The notes: generated by a model not told the origin, from the letters alone. Shown: positions 8,486-15,606, counted from the stretch's first letter. The stretch: 33,349 bases of DNA from Desulfonema limicola (GCA_020723255.1 DYJH01000002.1:26979-60327), one strand, 5' to 3'. Numbers and translations are program-made.

Positions 8486-9777
8486 ACATAACTGTTGTCG
8501 GTACCGGATATGTCGGACTCGTTACAGGAACCGGTTTTGCAAACCTGGGCAACAAAGTAATCAGTTTTGATATCGATGAAGAGAAATTAGAAAATCTCTC
8601 AAAAGGAGAACTAACGATCTATGAACCTGGCCTTGAAGAGATTTTAAAAAGAAATATTAAAACAGGACGGCTTATCTTCACATCCGATCCCCAAAAAGCT
8701 GTCAGGGAATCCAATATAATATTAATCTGTGTAGGCACTCCCACTAACCACATACAGGAAGCCGATTTAACTTCGGTAGAAAATGTTGCAAAGCAGATAG
8801 GCAAGTTCATGAACGGATACAAGGTTGTTGTAAATAAAAGCACGGTGCCTGTTGGAACCGCTGAACTCGTTAGAAATATTATAAAGTCAAATCAGAAAAA
8901 AAAGATTGATTTTGATGTGGTCTCAAATCCCGAATTTTTAAGAGAAGGCGCTGCCTTAAAAGATTTTGAAAATCCCGACAGAATTATTATCGGAACAGAC
9001 AGTAAAAAGGCCGAAAAAATAATGGTTTCACTATACAGATCCGTTGCAAGAACCGGAAGGCCGATAATGCTTACCGATATAAAGAGTGCTGAAATAATAA
9101 AATATGCCTGCAATGCAATGCTTGCAACAAGAATAAGCTTCATGAATCAGTTATCTTTCTTGTGCGATAAAACCGGTGCAAACATCAGGGATGTTTCCAG
9201 AGGACTTGGACTTGACAGCAGAATTGGTCCGCGTTTTCTGCAAGCAGGCATAGGCTATGGCGGAAGCTGCTTTCCCAAAGATATAAAAGCGTTGATCTCC
9301 ACTTTAAAAAAGTATGAATGCGATTGTGATCTTTTTAAAGCGGTTGACAGAATAAACGAAAAGCAAAAAAGCGTAGTCGTGGAGAAACTCAAATCGGTTA
9401 TGAAATTAAACGGAGCTGTAATTGCTATATGGGGTCTTTCATTCAAGCCTAAAACAGACGATATAAGGGAAGCGCCGTCAATTAAAATAATCGGCGAGCT
9501 TCAAAATCTGGGTGCAGCAATTCACGCTTACGATCCCATTGCAACGAAAAACGCTGCAAAAGTTTTGAAAAAGGTTGAGCTTTTTGAAACACCTTATGAC
9601 ACTGTCAAAAACTGTGAAGCTCTTATAGTTGCAACCGAATGGGATGAATTCAGAAATGTTGACATGAAAGCCGTTAAATCGCTTATGAAAAAGCCCGTCA
9701 TTGTTGACGGAAGAAACATATACGATCCGGATGAACTGAAAAAACTTGGTTTCATATATTTAGGAATAGGAAGATAA
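8482..9777 (+). CDS. ugd: UDP-glucose 6-dehydrogenase
   Basis: A 431-residue enzyme that oxidises a UDP-hexose to the UDP-uronic acid in two NAD-dependent steps. The N-terminal Rossmann motif is GTGYVG (7-12), followed by EPGLEEIL, NKSTVPVGTA and NPEFLREGAA. The active-site cysteine is C263 in GGSCFPKD, and the C-terminal domain shows WGLSFKPKTDDIREAPS. Length and all motifs match Ugd. It is translationally coupled to the preceding dehydrogenase by a 4-base overlap. Another Ugd lies at 17129-18475, so three UDP-sugar dehydrogenases occur in the window. Confidence 0.93.
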   Translation: MNITVVGTGYVGLVTGTGFANLGNKVISFDIDEEKLENLSKGELTIYEPGLEEILKRNIKTGRLIFTSDPQKAVRESNIILICVGTPTNHIQEADLTSVENVAKQIGKFMNGYKVVVNKSTVPVGTAELVRNIIKSNQKKKIDFDVVSNPEFLREGAALKDFENPDRIIIGTDSKKAEKIMVSLYRSVARTGRPIMLTDIKSAEIIKYACNAMLATRISFMNQLSFLCDKTGANIRDVSRGLGLDSRIGPRFLQAGIGYGGSCFPKDIKALISTLKKYECDCDLFKAVDRINEKQKSVVVEKLKSVMKLNGAVIAIWGLSFKPKTDDIREAPSIKIIGELQNLGAAIHAYDPIATKNAAKVLKKVELFETPYDTVKNCEALIVATEWDEFRNVDMKAVKSLMKKPVIVDGRNIYDPDELKKLGFIYLGIGR

Positions 9778-9785
9778 ATAATATA

Positions 9786-9819
9786 GCTCATCAGTTGGTA
9801 AGTTCTTAAGCTGATGAGC
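9786..9819. promoter_or_regulatory. Inverted repeat upstream of vapBC (possible operator)
   Basis: GCTCATCAG (9786-9794) and CTGATGAGC (9811-9819) are perfect inverted arms with a 16-base loop, placed just after ugd and 17 bases before the vapB start. VapB antitoxins commonly bind palindromes near their promoter, so an autoregulatory operator is a reasonable inference. No T run follows it. Confidence 0.45.
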
Positions 9820-9836
9820 AAAAGACCGGAGGAATA

Positions 9837-10067
9837 ATGAACACAGCAAAAATTTTTAAAAGCGGAAATTCTCAGGCGGTAAGATTACCTAAAGAATTTC
9901 AATTTGATACGTCAGAGGTTCAAATATTTCGAAGAGGAGATGAGATCATTCTTAAAAAAAGTCCAGGAAATTTAGCCAAAGTATTTGAACTACTCACCGA
10001 ATTATCAGATGACTTTATGGAAAATGGCAGACAGCAGCCAACTGTTCAGGAACGAGAGGCATTCTGA
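9837..10067 (+). CDS. vapB: VapB-type antitoxin with AbrB/MazE-like DNA-binding domain
   Basis: A 76-residue antitoxin. The N-terminal 45 residues (TAKIFKSGNSQAVRLPKEF, then VQIFRRGDEIILK) form the swapped-hairpin AbrB fold of the VagC/VapB group, which would bind its own operator. The acidic C-terminal part should bind and block the PIN toxin. A GGAGG ribosome binding site lies about 4 bases before the ATG. The stop and the toxin start share one base (TGATG at 10065-10069). The pair sits between ugd and the 2-epimerase gene, interrupting an otherwise biosynthetic series. Confidence 0.9.
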   Translation: MNTAKIFKSGNSQAVRLPKEFQFDTSEVQIFRRGDEIILKKSPGNLAKVFELLTELSDDFMENGRQQPTVQEREAF

Positions 10068-10462
10068 TGTATATGCTCGATACTGATATTTGTATCTATA
10101 TTATTAAACATAAACCAACGAGCGTACAGGCGCGCTTGAAAATGCTGCAGCCGGGGCAGCTTGTCATGTCTGCCATAACATTTGCCGAGTTAGTGAATGG
10201 CGCAAGAAAAAGTAAACATATAGAGCCGAACATAGCTAAATTAAATGAATTGGCAGAAGTAATTGAAATATATCCTTTTGATAAAAAGGCTGCTGTTTTT
10301 TATGGTGATGTGCGTTCAGCCCTCGAAAAAAAAGGCGAAATAATAGGAAGCAATGACTTATTGATCGCTGCTCATGCTTTAAGCCTTAATTTGATTTTGG
10401 TTACAAACAATCAAAAAGAATTCAAACGAGTTGATGGACTAAGAATAGAAAACTGGGTATAA
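10067..10462 (+). CDS. vapC: VapC PIN-domain ribonuclease toxin
   Basis: A 131-residue PIN-domain toxin, expected to be a metal-dependent endoribonuclease held inactive by the upstream VapB. The catalytic acids are visible: D5 in MYMLDTDICIY, E41 in TFAELVNGA, and D97 in GSNDLLIAAHA. The following VTNNQKEF segment is the usual fourth motif. Length is normal and the frame is intact, so the module looks functional. An F1 repeat starts about 4 bases after its stop. Confidence 0.92.
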   Translation: MYMLDTDICIYIIKHKPTSVQARLKMLQPGQLVMSAITFAELVNGARKSKHIEPNIAKLNELAEVIEIYPFDKKAAVFYGDVRSALEKKGEIIGSNDLLIAAHALSLNLILVTNNQKEFKRVDGLRIENWV

Positions 10463-10466
10463 GAGG

Positions 10467-10499
10467 CCGGTTTACGGTTTACAGTTATCGGTTAACTGC
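10467..10499. repeat. F1 intergenic repeat copy
   Basis: CGGTTTACGGTTTACAGTT followed by ATCGGTTAACTGC, the F1 motif in the opposite sense to most other copies. It includes the short palindrome CAGTTA/TAACTG and separates vapC from the 2-epimerase gene. Confidence 0.7.
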
Positions 10500-10523
10500 T
10501 TAAGTCTATACATCTAAAACAAA

Positions 10524-11636
10524 ATGAATAATCTAAAACTCCTCCTGGTTGTCGGCGCAAGGCCGAATTTCATGAAAATAGCTCCTCTTCTGCATGAAAT
10601 CCGGAAACAGAATATTACCGAAGAACAAGGCAAAACCAATATTGCACATCTTCTGGTTCATACCGGTCAGCATTATGATGTAAAGATGTCTGAAGCATTC
10701 TTCAAGGAACTTGAAATCCCGGACCCGGATTTTAATCTGGAAGTTGGCTCAGGTTCTCATGCCGTACAGACGGCTGAAATAATGATAAGATTTGAAAAAG
10801 TGTGTCTTAAGGAAAGCCCCGACTGGATTATAGTTGTAGGCGATGTAAACTCAACTATGGCCTGTACGCTGGTTGCTGCAAAGCTGGGAATAAAAGTTGC
10901 GCATATCGAAGCCGGACTCAGAAGTTTCGACCGGTCAATGCCTGAAGAAATAAACAGGCTTGTTACCGATGCGTTAGCTGATCTATTGCTTACACCATCG
11001 GAAGATGCCGATCTGAATCTATTAAGAGAGGGTGTTCTTCCGGAAAAAATAAAGCGTGTTGGAAATATAATGATAGATACATTGGTATTTAATCTGAAAA
11101 AAGCAAGATCACTGAAGCCATATGCACAGTATGGGCTTGAAGAAAATAAATATGTTTTTGTCACTCTGCACCGCCCATCAAACGTTGACAATAAAGAATC
11201 TCTTGCCTTGATAATACAAAATCTTGCTGAGTTATCAAAAAAGCTGCCTGTTGTTTTCCCGCTGCATCCGCGAACAGAAAAAAACTTAAATCAATACGAT
11301 ATGTTTCCTTCTTTAGATAGGTATCCTCATCTCAAGCTCTGCAAACCCGTAGGATATTTTGAAAGCATAGGGCTTGCAGACAAGGCAAAATTCGTATTAA
11401 CTGATTCAGGAGGACTGCAGGAAGAAACAACTTTTCTTAAAGTCCCCTGTCTTACCTTAAGGCCAAATACAGAACGACCTGTTACTATTACTGTCGGCAC
11501 AAATAAACTTACCAGTGTTGATACTATTACAGACGATATAAACCGCATACTGGAAGGAAAGCATCAGCCCGGTGCAATTCCTGAACTCTGGGACGGCCGG
11601 ACAAGCAACAGAATCATTAAAATATTGAAAAATTGA
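10524..11636 (+). CDS. wecB: Non-hydrolysing UDP-N-acetylglucosamine 2-epimerase family (WecB/WbpI-like)
   Basis: A 370-residue epimerase that inverts C2 of a UDP-HexNAc or of a UDP-2,3-diacetamido-uronic acid through a 2-acetamidoglucal intermediate. Family segments appear in order: VVGARPNFMKIAPL, HTGQHYD, VVGDVNSTMA, HIEAGLRSFDRSMPEEINR, VTLHRPSNVDN, TDSGGLQEE and LRPNTERPVT. Length is normal. Given the two WbpB/D/E-like sets in the locus, a WbpI role (gluco to manno configuration) is as likely as WecB, and the sequence alone does not decide. It is the only such epimerase in the window. Decayed mntA coding sequence follows its stop directly. Confidence 0.93.
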   Translation: MNNLKLLLVVGARPNFMKIAPLLHEIRKQNITEEQGKTNIAHLLVHTGQHYDVKMSEAFFKELEIPDPDFNLEVGSGSHAVQTAEIMIRFEKVCLKESPDWIIVVGDVNSTMACTLVAAKLGIKVAHIEAGLRSFDRSMPEEINRLVTDALADLLLTPSEDADLNLLREGVLPEKIKRVGNIMIDTLVFNLKKARSLKPYAQYGLEENKYVFVTLHRPSNVDNKESLALIIQNLAELSKKLPVVFPLHPRTEKNLNQYDMFPSLDRYPHLKLCKPVGYFESIGLADKAKFVLTDSGGLQEETTFLKVPCLTLRPNTERPVTITVGTNKLTSVDTITDDINRILEGKHQPGAIPELWDGRTSNRIIKILKN

Positions 11637-11910
11637 TATTGATGTTTATCTAAGCGGCAAAAAACTTTCTGAAAATAGGCTACAAATTCTCGGAAATTTG
11701 ACGGACATTTTCAAAACCGACGAAATCGATCTTGTGATTTTAAATACAGCACCGCTTTCACTCCGTATGAAAATTTTAAAGAAAAAAAAAGTTCTTGCTG
11801 ATAATGCTCCTTTTTTTCGTAACTCTTACGAATCTATAACAATGAGGACATATTTTGATTTTTCAAAACTTGAAAAGCGCATACTTGAAAGGCAGTTTTT
11901 AAGTGGTTGA
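11635..11910 (+). pseudogene. mntA remnant: minimal nucleotidyltransferase antitoxin, N-terminus missing
   Basis: In the frame of 11635 the sequence reads DIDVYLSGKKL, then TDEIDLVILNTAPLSLRMKI, and ends with YFDFSKLEKRILERQFLSG. This matches the C-terminal two thirds of MntA-type minimal nucleotidyltransferases of HepT/MntA (type VII) TA systems. The DID of the active site is present, but the GS(Y/x)ARG motif that should lie just before it is not. No start codon fits, and the homology begins at the wecB stop, which suggests that recombination removed the 5' end. ATG 11698 would give only a 70-residue fragment. The original hepT start (GTG 11903) overlaps this stop. Confidence 0.7.
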
Positions 11911-12083
11911 TCATGTCTTGATTTAAAAAAAATATCCGAACTTGAGCAGTATCTGGCGCAACTCGAAGAGTTTTCAGACATATCAATTTCAACATATTCA
12001 AATGACTTGATCCTCAGATAGCAGCAAGCATGTTGCACAAAAATTTCAAAGATTTTGTTGAATTTAAATTAGAGTATAATTGA
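11903..12083 (+). pseudogene. hepT remnant: HEPN toxin with frameshift and internal deletion
   Basis: GTG 11903 gives MVDHVLI, then a stop inside an A-rich run. One frame over, the sequence continues KKISELEQYLAQLEEFSDIS and stops at 12018-12020. MLHKNFKDFVEFKLEYN (12030-12083) resembles the HepT C-terminus. The central region with the catalytic R-x4-6-H motif is absent, so the toxin is dead. This is the expected partner of the mntA fragment just upstream. Confidence 0.6.
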
Positions 12084-12252
12084 ACAAACAATTCAAGGGG
12101 ATGATATTGTAATAAATAAGGGGGGACAACCTCTCGTTAGGCTTGTCGCTTTTGCAAAACAGGATAGGAAACAGCGACTATTCGGAAGTGCGAAAGAATT
12201 AATCCGGTTCGCAGACAATTTTGATACACCTCTTGAAGACTTTAAAGAGTAA
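12073..12252 (+). pseudogene. Phd/YefM-type antitoxin remnant, N-terminus missing
   Basis: The frame from 12073 reads IEQTIQGDDIVINKGGQPLV, then RLVAFAKQ, and ends with KELIRFADNFDTPLEDFKE before TAA 12250-12252. This is the middle and C-terminal part of a Phd-family antitoxin. The N-terminal helix region and start codon are missing, as an in-frame stop sits at 12070-12072 and no ATG follows. No PIN toxin follows it, so the module has lost its partner. It overlaps the hepT remnant by 11 bases. Confidence 0.65.
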
Positions 12253-12403
12253 GTTCCGATACAATATTTTCAAAATATTCTGTGAAACTCATTTGGTAAA
12301 ATGCTGACTGCTATTCGTTTCTTATCAACTTACGAACTTATGAGCTATTTTTACCGTTAACCGTCTTCAGCCTTGCACCTGCCTGTGAAGCAGGATGTCA
12401 GTC

Positions 12404-12516
12404 TTTTAAGAATTTTTCCTTCTCAAAAATTCTTAAAAAAAACTCTGTGACTCTGTGCTCTCTGTGAGAGAAAAAAATATCTCGCAGAGCCCGCAAAGGT
12501 TGCAAAGATTTTTCAG
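12404..12516. repeat. F2 structured repeat, copy 1 (complete form)
   Basis: A composite repeat in four parts. First comes a perfect 14-bp hairpin, TTTTAAGAATTTTT (12404-12417) with AAAAATTCTTAAAA (12425-12438) around a 7-base loop. Next is the core CTCTGTGACTCTGTG (12443-12457). Then a 10-bp hairpin with one G-T pair, CTCTGTGAGA (12460-12469) with TCTCGCAGAG (12480-12489). Last is CCGCAAAGGTTGCAAAG. The DegT remnant starts immediately after. Eight same-orientation copies or parts occur in the window. Confidence 0.85.
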
Positions 12517-12752
12517 AACTTGAAGATGTCAGGGCAGTTTATCATCTCTATGTTGTGAGAGTTATGTTTACTTAGGTCATACGGAAAAAGATTTTCCAGA
12601 GGCCACAAACGCTTCACAGGAAATCCTATCTCTTCCGATGGTTCCGGAATTAACGGAAACTCAAATAGAGTATATAGCCGAAAAAATTAAACCGTTTGCT
12701 TTTTAGGCAGGATAAATTAGCCGCAGACATCCGCAGATAATTATGGATAGAA
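12513..12752 (+). pseudogene. DegT aminotransferase 3'-end remnant A with internal deletion
   Basis: GAACTTGAAGATGT and TATCATCTCTATG match the intact aminotransferase around 24400. The sequence then jumps about 100 bases to TTAGGTCATACGG (12572) and continues YLGHTEKDFPEATNAS to KIKPFAF and a stop at 12704-12706. The flank GGCAGGATAAATTAGCCGC after the stop is also shared with the gene ending at 24688. The join is out of frame, and no start or PLP lysine is present. The same deletion occurs in remnants B and C. Confidence 0.8.
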
Positions 12753-12815
12753 AGTAAACCGCCAATTGCCAATCGTTAGCAGATAGCCGTAAACTATCAA
12801 CAGATAACCTGTCTA

Positions 12816-12842
12816 TTGGTAACATAAATGTTGCTATATAAT
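12816..12842 (+). promoter_or_regulatory. Weak predicted promoter before the RelE/HigB-like toxin
   Basis: A perfect TATAAT (12837-12842) follows TTGGTA (12816-12821), with a 15-base spacer that is shorter than ideal. If used, transcription would begin almost at the ATG 12851, giving a very short or absent leader. Confidence 0.3.
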
Positions 12843-12849
12843 CTAAACC

Positions 12850-13185
12850 CATGATAAAATAAAAGAGTATATTGATCAATCTGGAAAGTCTCCTTTTTCC
12901 ATGTGGCATAATCGATTGGATTCAATTGCGGCTGCAAAGGTTTCTACAGCATTATATCGACTCGAGCAGGGTAATTTCTCTAATACTAAAGGGATCGGTG
13001 GTGGAATATTAGAATATAAAATTGATTTTGGCCCTGGCTATCGAGTGTATTTTGGAAAGGATGGTGAGGTTCTTGTAATCCTTCTTGGCGGTGGGACGAA
13101 GAAACATCAACAACGTGATATTGATGCCGCAAAAGCCTGTTGGAAAAATTATAAGGACCGAAAACGGGAAACAGATGAGGTATAA
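12850..13185 (+). CDS. RelE/HigB-like (Gp49 family) addiction-module toxin, uncertain or damaged N-terminus
   Basis: The protein matches the short RelE-superfamily killer proteins of the Gp49/HigB-like group, probably ribosome-dependent mRNA interferases. Key segments are WHNRLDSIAAAKVSTALYRL, EYKIDFGPGYRVYF and VILLGGGTKKHQQRDIDAA. The first ATG in the main frame is 12901, but homology starts earlier (KIKEYIDQSGKSPFS, from about 12856), which is the expected N-terminus. ATG 12851 lies one frame off and meets TAA after three codons. So either a one-base deletion has damaged the start, or a rare start (ATA 12859) or the internal ATG is used. It sits 2 bases before the antitoxin gene, in toxin-first order. 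Confidence 0.75.
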   Translation, partial: HDKIKEYIDQSGKSPFSMWHNRLDSIAAAKVSTALYRLEQGNFSNTKGIGGGILEYKIDFGPGYRVYFGKDGEVLVILLGGGTKKHQQRDIDAAKACWKNYKDRKRETDEV

Positions 13186-13187
13186 AA

Positions 13188-13538
13188 ATGGCTTTAACAA
13201 AAAATTTTCGTAAAACAATTTATGAACGGGCTAAGAGAGATGCTGCTTATCGTAAGGCAATGCTGTCTGAAGCAATAGATAGCTTATTATGTGGCGAGAT
13301 AGAAGTAGGAAAGGCCATCCTACGTGATTACATAAATGCGACTATAGGTTTTGGGACTCTTGGCGAAAAACTTCATAAACCAAGCAAAAGCCTTCACCGC
13401 ATGTTAAGCCCTGCGGGAAATCCAAAAACAAACAATTTTTTCGAGATTTTGAATTTTTTACAAAATAATGAAGGCGTGGATTTTACTGTAATTGCCAGAC
13501 ATCACCAGAGATCTGATCTTCACAATTCCGTATCCTGA
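13188..13538 (+). CDS. HigA-like antidote protein (Xre-type, COG3636-like)
   Basis: A 116-residue helix-turn-helix antidote paired with the preceding RelE/HigB-like toxin. Family features are ALTKNFRKTIYERAKRD at the N-terminus, GKAILRDYINATIGF, and LGEKLHKPSKSLHRMLSP as the helix-turn-helix. The normal family ends soon after GVDFTVIARH; the last dozen residues here (HQRSDLHNSVS) are an unremarkable extension. Only 2 bases separate it from the toxin stop. The frame is intact, so the antidote appears functional even if the toxin start is damaged. Confidence 0.85.
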   Translation: MALTKNFRKTIYERAKRDAAYRKAMLSEAIDSLLCGEIEVGKAILRDYINATIGFGTLGEKLHKPSKSLHRMLSPAGNPKTNNFFEILNFLQNNEGVDFTVIARHHQRSDLHNSVS

Positions 13539-13695
13539 TATCACTAACCTTTTTTGAAGTATATATTTTATTACAGTGTGGACATCTGTTATGTTTTTAA
13601 AAAATCTGGCAATTGCAAAAGTATTAACAAAAATCTTAAAGTTTCATCAAATCGGAAGAACAGCGGTTGGCCACTCAATACACAAAACGGTAACT
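13539..13695. other. Non-coding stretch with no recognised content
   Basis: An open frame of 72 codons runs from 13576 through this stretch into the DegT remnant, but its first 40 residues match nothing I recognise and its last part is DegT sequence. I see no RNA gene, promoter or repeat here. Confidence 0.4.
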
Positions 13696-13965
13696 AACAA
13701 ATACCTTGCAGGCACTGGCCTGATTACACCAATTGAACTTGAAGATGTTACAGCAGTATATCATCTCTATGTTGTGAGGATTATGCTTATTTAGGTCATA
13801 CGGAAAAAGATTTTCCAGAGGCCACAAACGCTTCACAGGAAATCCTATCTCTTCCGATGGTTCCGGAACTGACCAAAGCGCAAATTGAGTACATCGCAGA
13901 AAAAATTAAATCATTTGCTTTTTAGACAGCATAATTTAGCCGCAGACATCCACAGATAATTAATG
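13696..13965 (+). pseudogene. DegT aminotransferase 3'-end remnant B with the same internal deletion
   Basis: The sequence AACAAATACCTTGCAG to CATCTCTATG matches the intact gene from about 24363 (NKYLAxTGLITP, ELEDVTAVYHLY). It then skips to TATTTAGGTCATACGG (13791), continues to GCTTTTTAG (stop 13923-13925), and shares the TTAGCCGCAGACATC flank. More upstream DegT sequence is kept than in copies A and C, but the deletion joins the same two points. The stop arises shortly after the junction. Confidence 0.8.
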
Positions 13966-13973
13966 TTGGCAAA

Positions 13974-14012
13974 AAGAAAACTCCGTGCTTCTGCATACTC
14001 CGTGAGAGCTAA
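13974..14012. repeat. F2 repeat, copy 2 (diverged core only)
   Basis: CTCCGTGCTTCTGCATACTC followed by CGTGAGAG is a diverged version of the F2 core, in the same orientation as the other copies. It lacks the flanking hairpin arms. It separates the HigBA-like module and remnant B from the PIN module. Confidence 0.6.
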
Positions 14013-14027
14013 AAAACTTCAAGAAGA

Positions 14028-14056
14028 TTGACACATATGGGAATATGATAGATAAT
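14028..14056 (+). promoter_or_regulatory. Strong predicted sigma-70 promoter for the PIN TA pair
   Basis: A consensus TTGACA (14028-14033) is followed after exactly 17 bases by GATAAT (14051-14056), five of six matches to TATAAT. It lies about 90 bases before the antitoxin start and just after an F2 copy, so this TA module appears to carry its own promoter. Confidence 0.6.
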
Positions 14057-14145
14057 AAAAATTAAATAATAAAATCATCTCCAGATAAGTTTATTGATGA
14101 TAAGGAAACAAGGTTCGTAGTTGAAGAGAAATGCAGGAAAATAAT

Positions 14146-14358
14146 ATGCCAAAACTGAAAGACATTGATGTTAATTATGATCAGATAAAAGACTTGGTTT
14201 ATCAATTGGCCTTTGAAAAAAAGATGGCTCTTATAAAGGAAATTGTTAAGGATAGAGGCTATCAGGAAAGTTTTTACCATTTTACAGAGTCATTGGCAAA
14301 AAAGTATGATATCCCTGATATGAATGAATCCGAACTGGATGCCTATCTTCATGAGTAG
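14146..14358 (+). CDS. Putative antitoxin of a COG1569-type PIN module
   Basis: A 70-residue protein from ATG 14146 (MPKLKDIDVNYDQIKDLVYQ), rich in charged residues and ending ESELDAYLHE. It has no obvious DNA-binding motif that I can name. It resembles small antitoxins that precede COG1569 PIN toxins. ATG 14131 is also in frame; I prefer 14146 because AGGAAA lies 5-10 bases upstream. The stop lies 8 bases inside the toxin gene, so translation is coupled. Confidence 0.75.
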   Translation: MPKLKDIDVNYDQIKDLVYQLAFEKKMALIKEIVKDRGYQESFYHFTESLAKKYDIPDMNESELDAYLHE

Positions 14359-14797
14359 TCTTTCCCCCGTGGTTAATGGAAACACTTTGATCCCTAAGAT
14401 TGTAATCGATACAAACATTTATATATCAGCTATATTTTGGGGTGGAAAACCTCGAGAACTTGTTGATTTAGGACGAAGCGGACAAATATCGATATTTACA
14501 TCATTGGATATAGAGCAGGAGATATTCAGAAAACTAAAAACAAAATTCAGGCTTTCAGAAGAAGAATCAGCCCAAATACTTCTCGATTTTTCAACATTTA
14601 CAAATCTGGTTATTACCTCTCGAGGAATAACAGTGATTGATGATGACCCTGATGATAATAAATTCATTGAGTGTGCACTATCATCCATGTCCGGATTTAT
14701 TGTCTCAGGAGATAGACACCTTTTAAGACTGGAACATTACGAAGGAATAAAAATTCTAAGGGCCGCAGAATTTCTCTCAATCATATCAAAAGAATAG
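14351..14797 (+). CDS. PIN-domain toxin, COG1569 type
   Basis: A 148-residue putative ribonuclease toxin. Catalytic features are D20 in KIVIDTNIYISAIFW, the ELVDLGRSGQ and SLDIEQEIFRKL helices, and the acidic DDDPDDNKFIECAL segment followed by IVSGDRHLL. The longer in-frame start at 14324 would overlap the antitoxin more; ATG 14351 gives an 8-base overlap and a normal N-terminus. It is distinct in sequence from the VapC at 10067. An F1 repeat and an F2 part follow. Confidence 0.85.
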   Translation: MSSLSPVVNGNTLIPKIVIDTNIYISAIFWGGKPRELVDLGRSGQISIFTSLDIEQEIFRKLKTKFRLSEEESAQILLDFSTFTNLVITSRGITVIDDDPDDNKFIECALSSMSGFIVSGDRHLLRLEHYEGIKILRAAEFLSIISKE

Positions 14798-14825
14798 CTG
14801 AGTAAGAGCCAATATTTATAAAAAT

Positions 14826-14898
14826 CCGTTAACTGTGAACCGTCAACCGTAAACTGTCAACCGTCTTTCTTTGACTCTGTATTCTCTGCGAGAGATAA
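14826..14898. repeat. F1 repeat joined to F2 repeat copy 3
   Basis: F1 motifs (CCGTTAACTGTGAACCGTC, AACCGTAAACTGTCAACC) run from 14826 to 14865, followed by the F2 part GACTCTGTATTCTCTGCGAG up to about 14898. The F2 piece lacks the first CTCTGTG unit. It separates the PIN module from the DUF2283 gene. Confidence 0.7.
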
Positions 14899-14963
14899 AA
14901 AAGCTTAATGAAAATCGAACCAATTAAAATACTCTATCTTTTTCATGCATTAGGCTGAATTTT

Positions 14964-15212
14964 ATGAAGATAAAATATTCTGAAGAAGCTGATATCCTTT
15001 TAATAACTCTCAGGGATGGGACGCCTGAAGATTCCATAGATTTGAATGAGGGTATTATTTTACACCTTGATCATGAGGGGTTGCCCCTTGAGATTGAAAT
15101 CCTTGATGCCGCAAAACTGTCTATGCTGAAAGAAATAAGTGTGGCAACATCATTCGGAGAAGGTAAGACCTCGCGCAGCAAAGCTCTTTCATCCAATTCA
15201 AATAATATTTGA
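14964..15212 (+). CDS. DUF2283-family small protein
   Basis: An 82-residue protein whose first 50 residues (MKIKYSEEADILLITL, SIDLNEGIILHLD, PLEIEILDAAKL) match the DUF2283 family. These proteins often neighbour DUF4258-type or other TA-like partners and are suspected antitoxins, but their function is not established. No partner lies here: the gaps on both sides hold only F1/F2 repeats. It appears orphaned, or it has a partner not recognisable by sequence. Confidence 0.75.
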   Translation: MKIKYSEEADILLITLRDGTPEDSIDLNEGIILHLDHEGLPLEIEILDAAKLSMLKEISVATSFGEGKTSRSKALSSNSNNI

Positions 15213-15240
15213 TAACACAGCTGTCCAAAATTCAGAAAGA

Positions 15241-15370
15241 CTATTTAACCGGGGTCAAAAATTCTTAAAAAAACTCTGTGACTCTGTGCTCTTTGTGAGA
15301 GGTAAAAATGGTTTTTAAATTATTAACCGATAACCGTAAACCGTCTTTATAACCGTTGACTAAAAACTGA
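15241..15370. repeat. F2 repeat copy 4 followed by F1 repeat
   Basis: TATTTAACCGGGGTCAAAAA and ATTCTTAAAA are the right half of the F2 hairpin, followed by the core CTCTGTGACTCTGTG (from about 15274) to 15300. F1 motifs (ATTAACCGATAACCG, TAAACCGTC) run from 15321 to 15370. It lies between the DUF2283 gene and the DUF433/DUF5615 module. Confidence 0.8.
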
Positions 15371-15384
15371 AAAGAGGCTCTGAA

Positions 15385-15606
15385 ATGAACGAATATATTG
15401 AAGTTAACCACTTAATATGTAATGGCAAACCCGTCATACGCGGCACCAGAATTATGGTTAGAAATATATTAGGTATGATTGCCGGCGGCTACCATATTGA
15501 AAAGATTGTAGATGCATACCCCGAATTGACCATAGACATGGTTCGTGGAACCTTAGAATATGCTGCTGAAGTAATTGATGAAGAGCAGGTACTGGCACAT
15601 GCCTGA
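15385..15606 (+). CDS. DUF433 antitoxin (VapB45-like), first module
   Basis: A 73-residue DUF433 protein with the signature CNGKPVIRGTRIMVRNILGM and DAYPELTIDMVRGTLEYAAE. DUF433 proteins are winged-helix-like antitoxins of PIN-like DUF5615 toxins. AGAGG lies upstream of the ATG. The stop overlaps the toxin start by 8 bases, giving coupled translation in antitoxin-first order. Two related modules are at 25952-26454 and 26749-27344. Confidence 0.88.
   Translation: MNEYIEVNHLICNGKPVIRGTRIMVRNILGMIAGGYHIEKIVDAYPELTIDMVRGTLEYAAEVIDEEQVLAHA

Noticed and set aside
9783-9805. tRNA-like segment ATAGCTCATCAGTTGGTAAG near vapB
   Set aside because: It is part of a simple palindrome; the remaining tRNA arms are missing.
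12404-12438. Rho-independent terminator
   Set aside because: The stem is almost wholly A-T and no T run follows it on the + strand, so it is listed as part of repeat F2.
13576-13794. 72-codon open frame as a real gene
   Set aside because: Its second half is DegT remnant B in frame and its first half matches nothing; no ribosome binding site.
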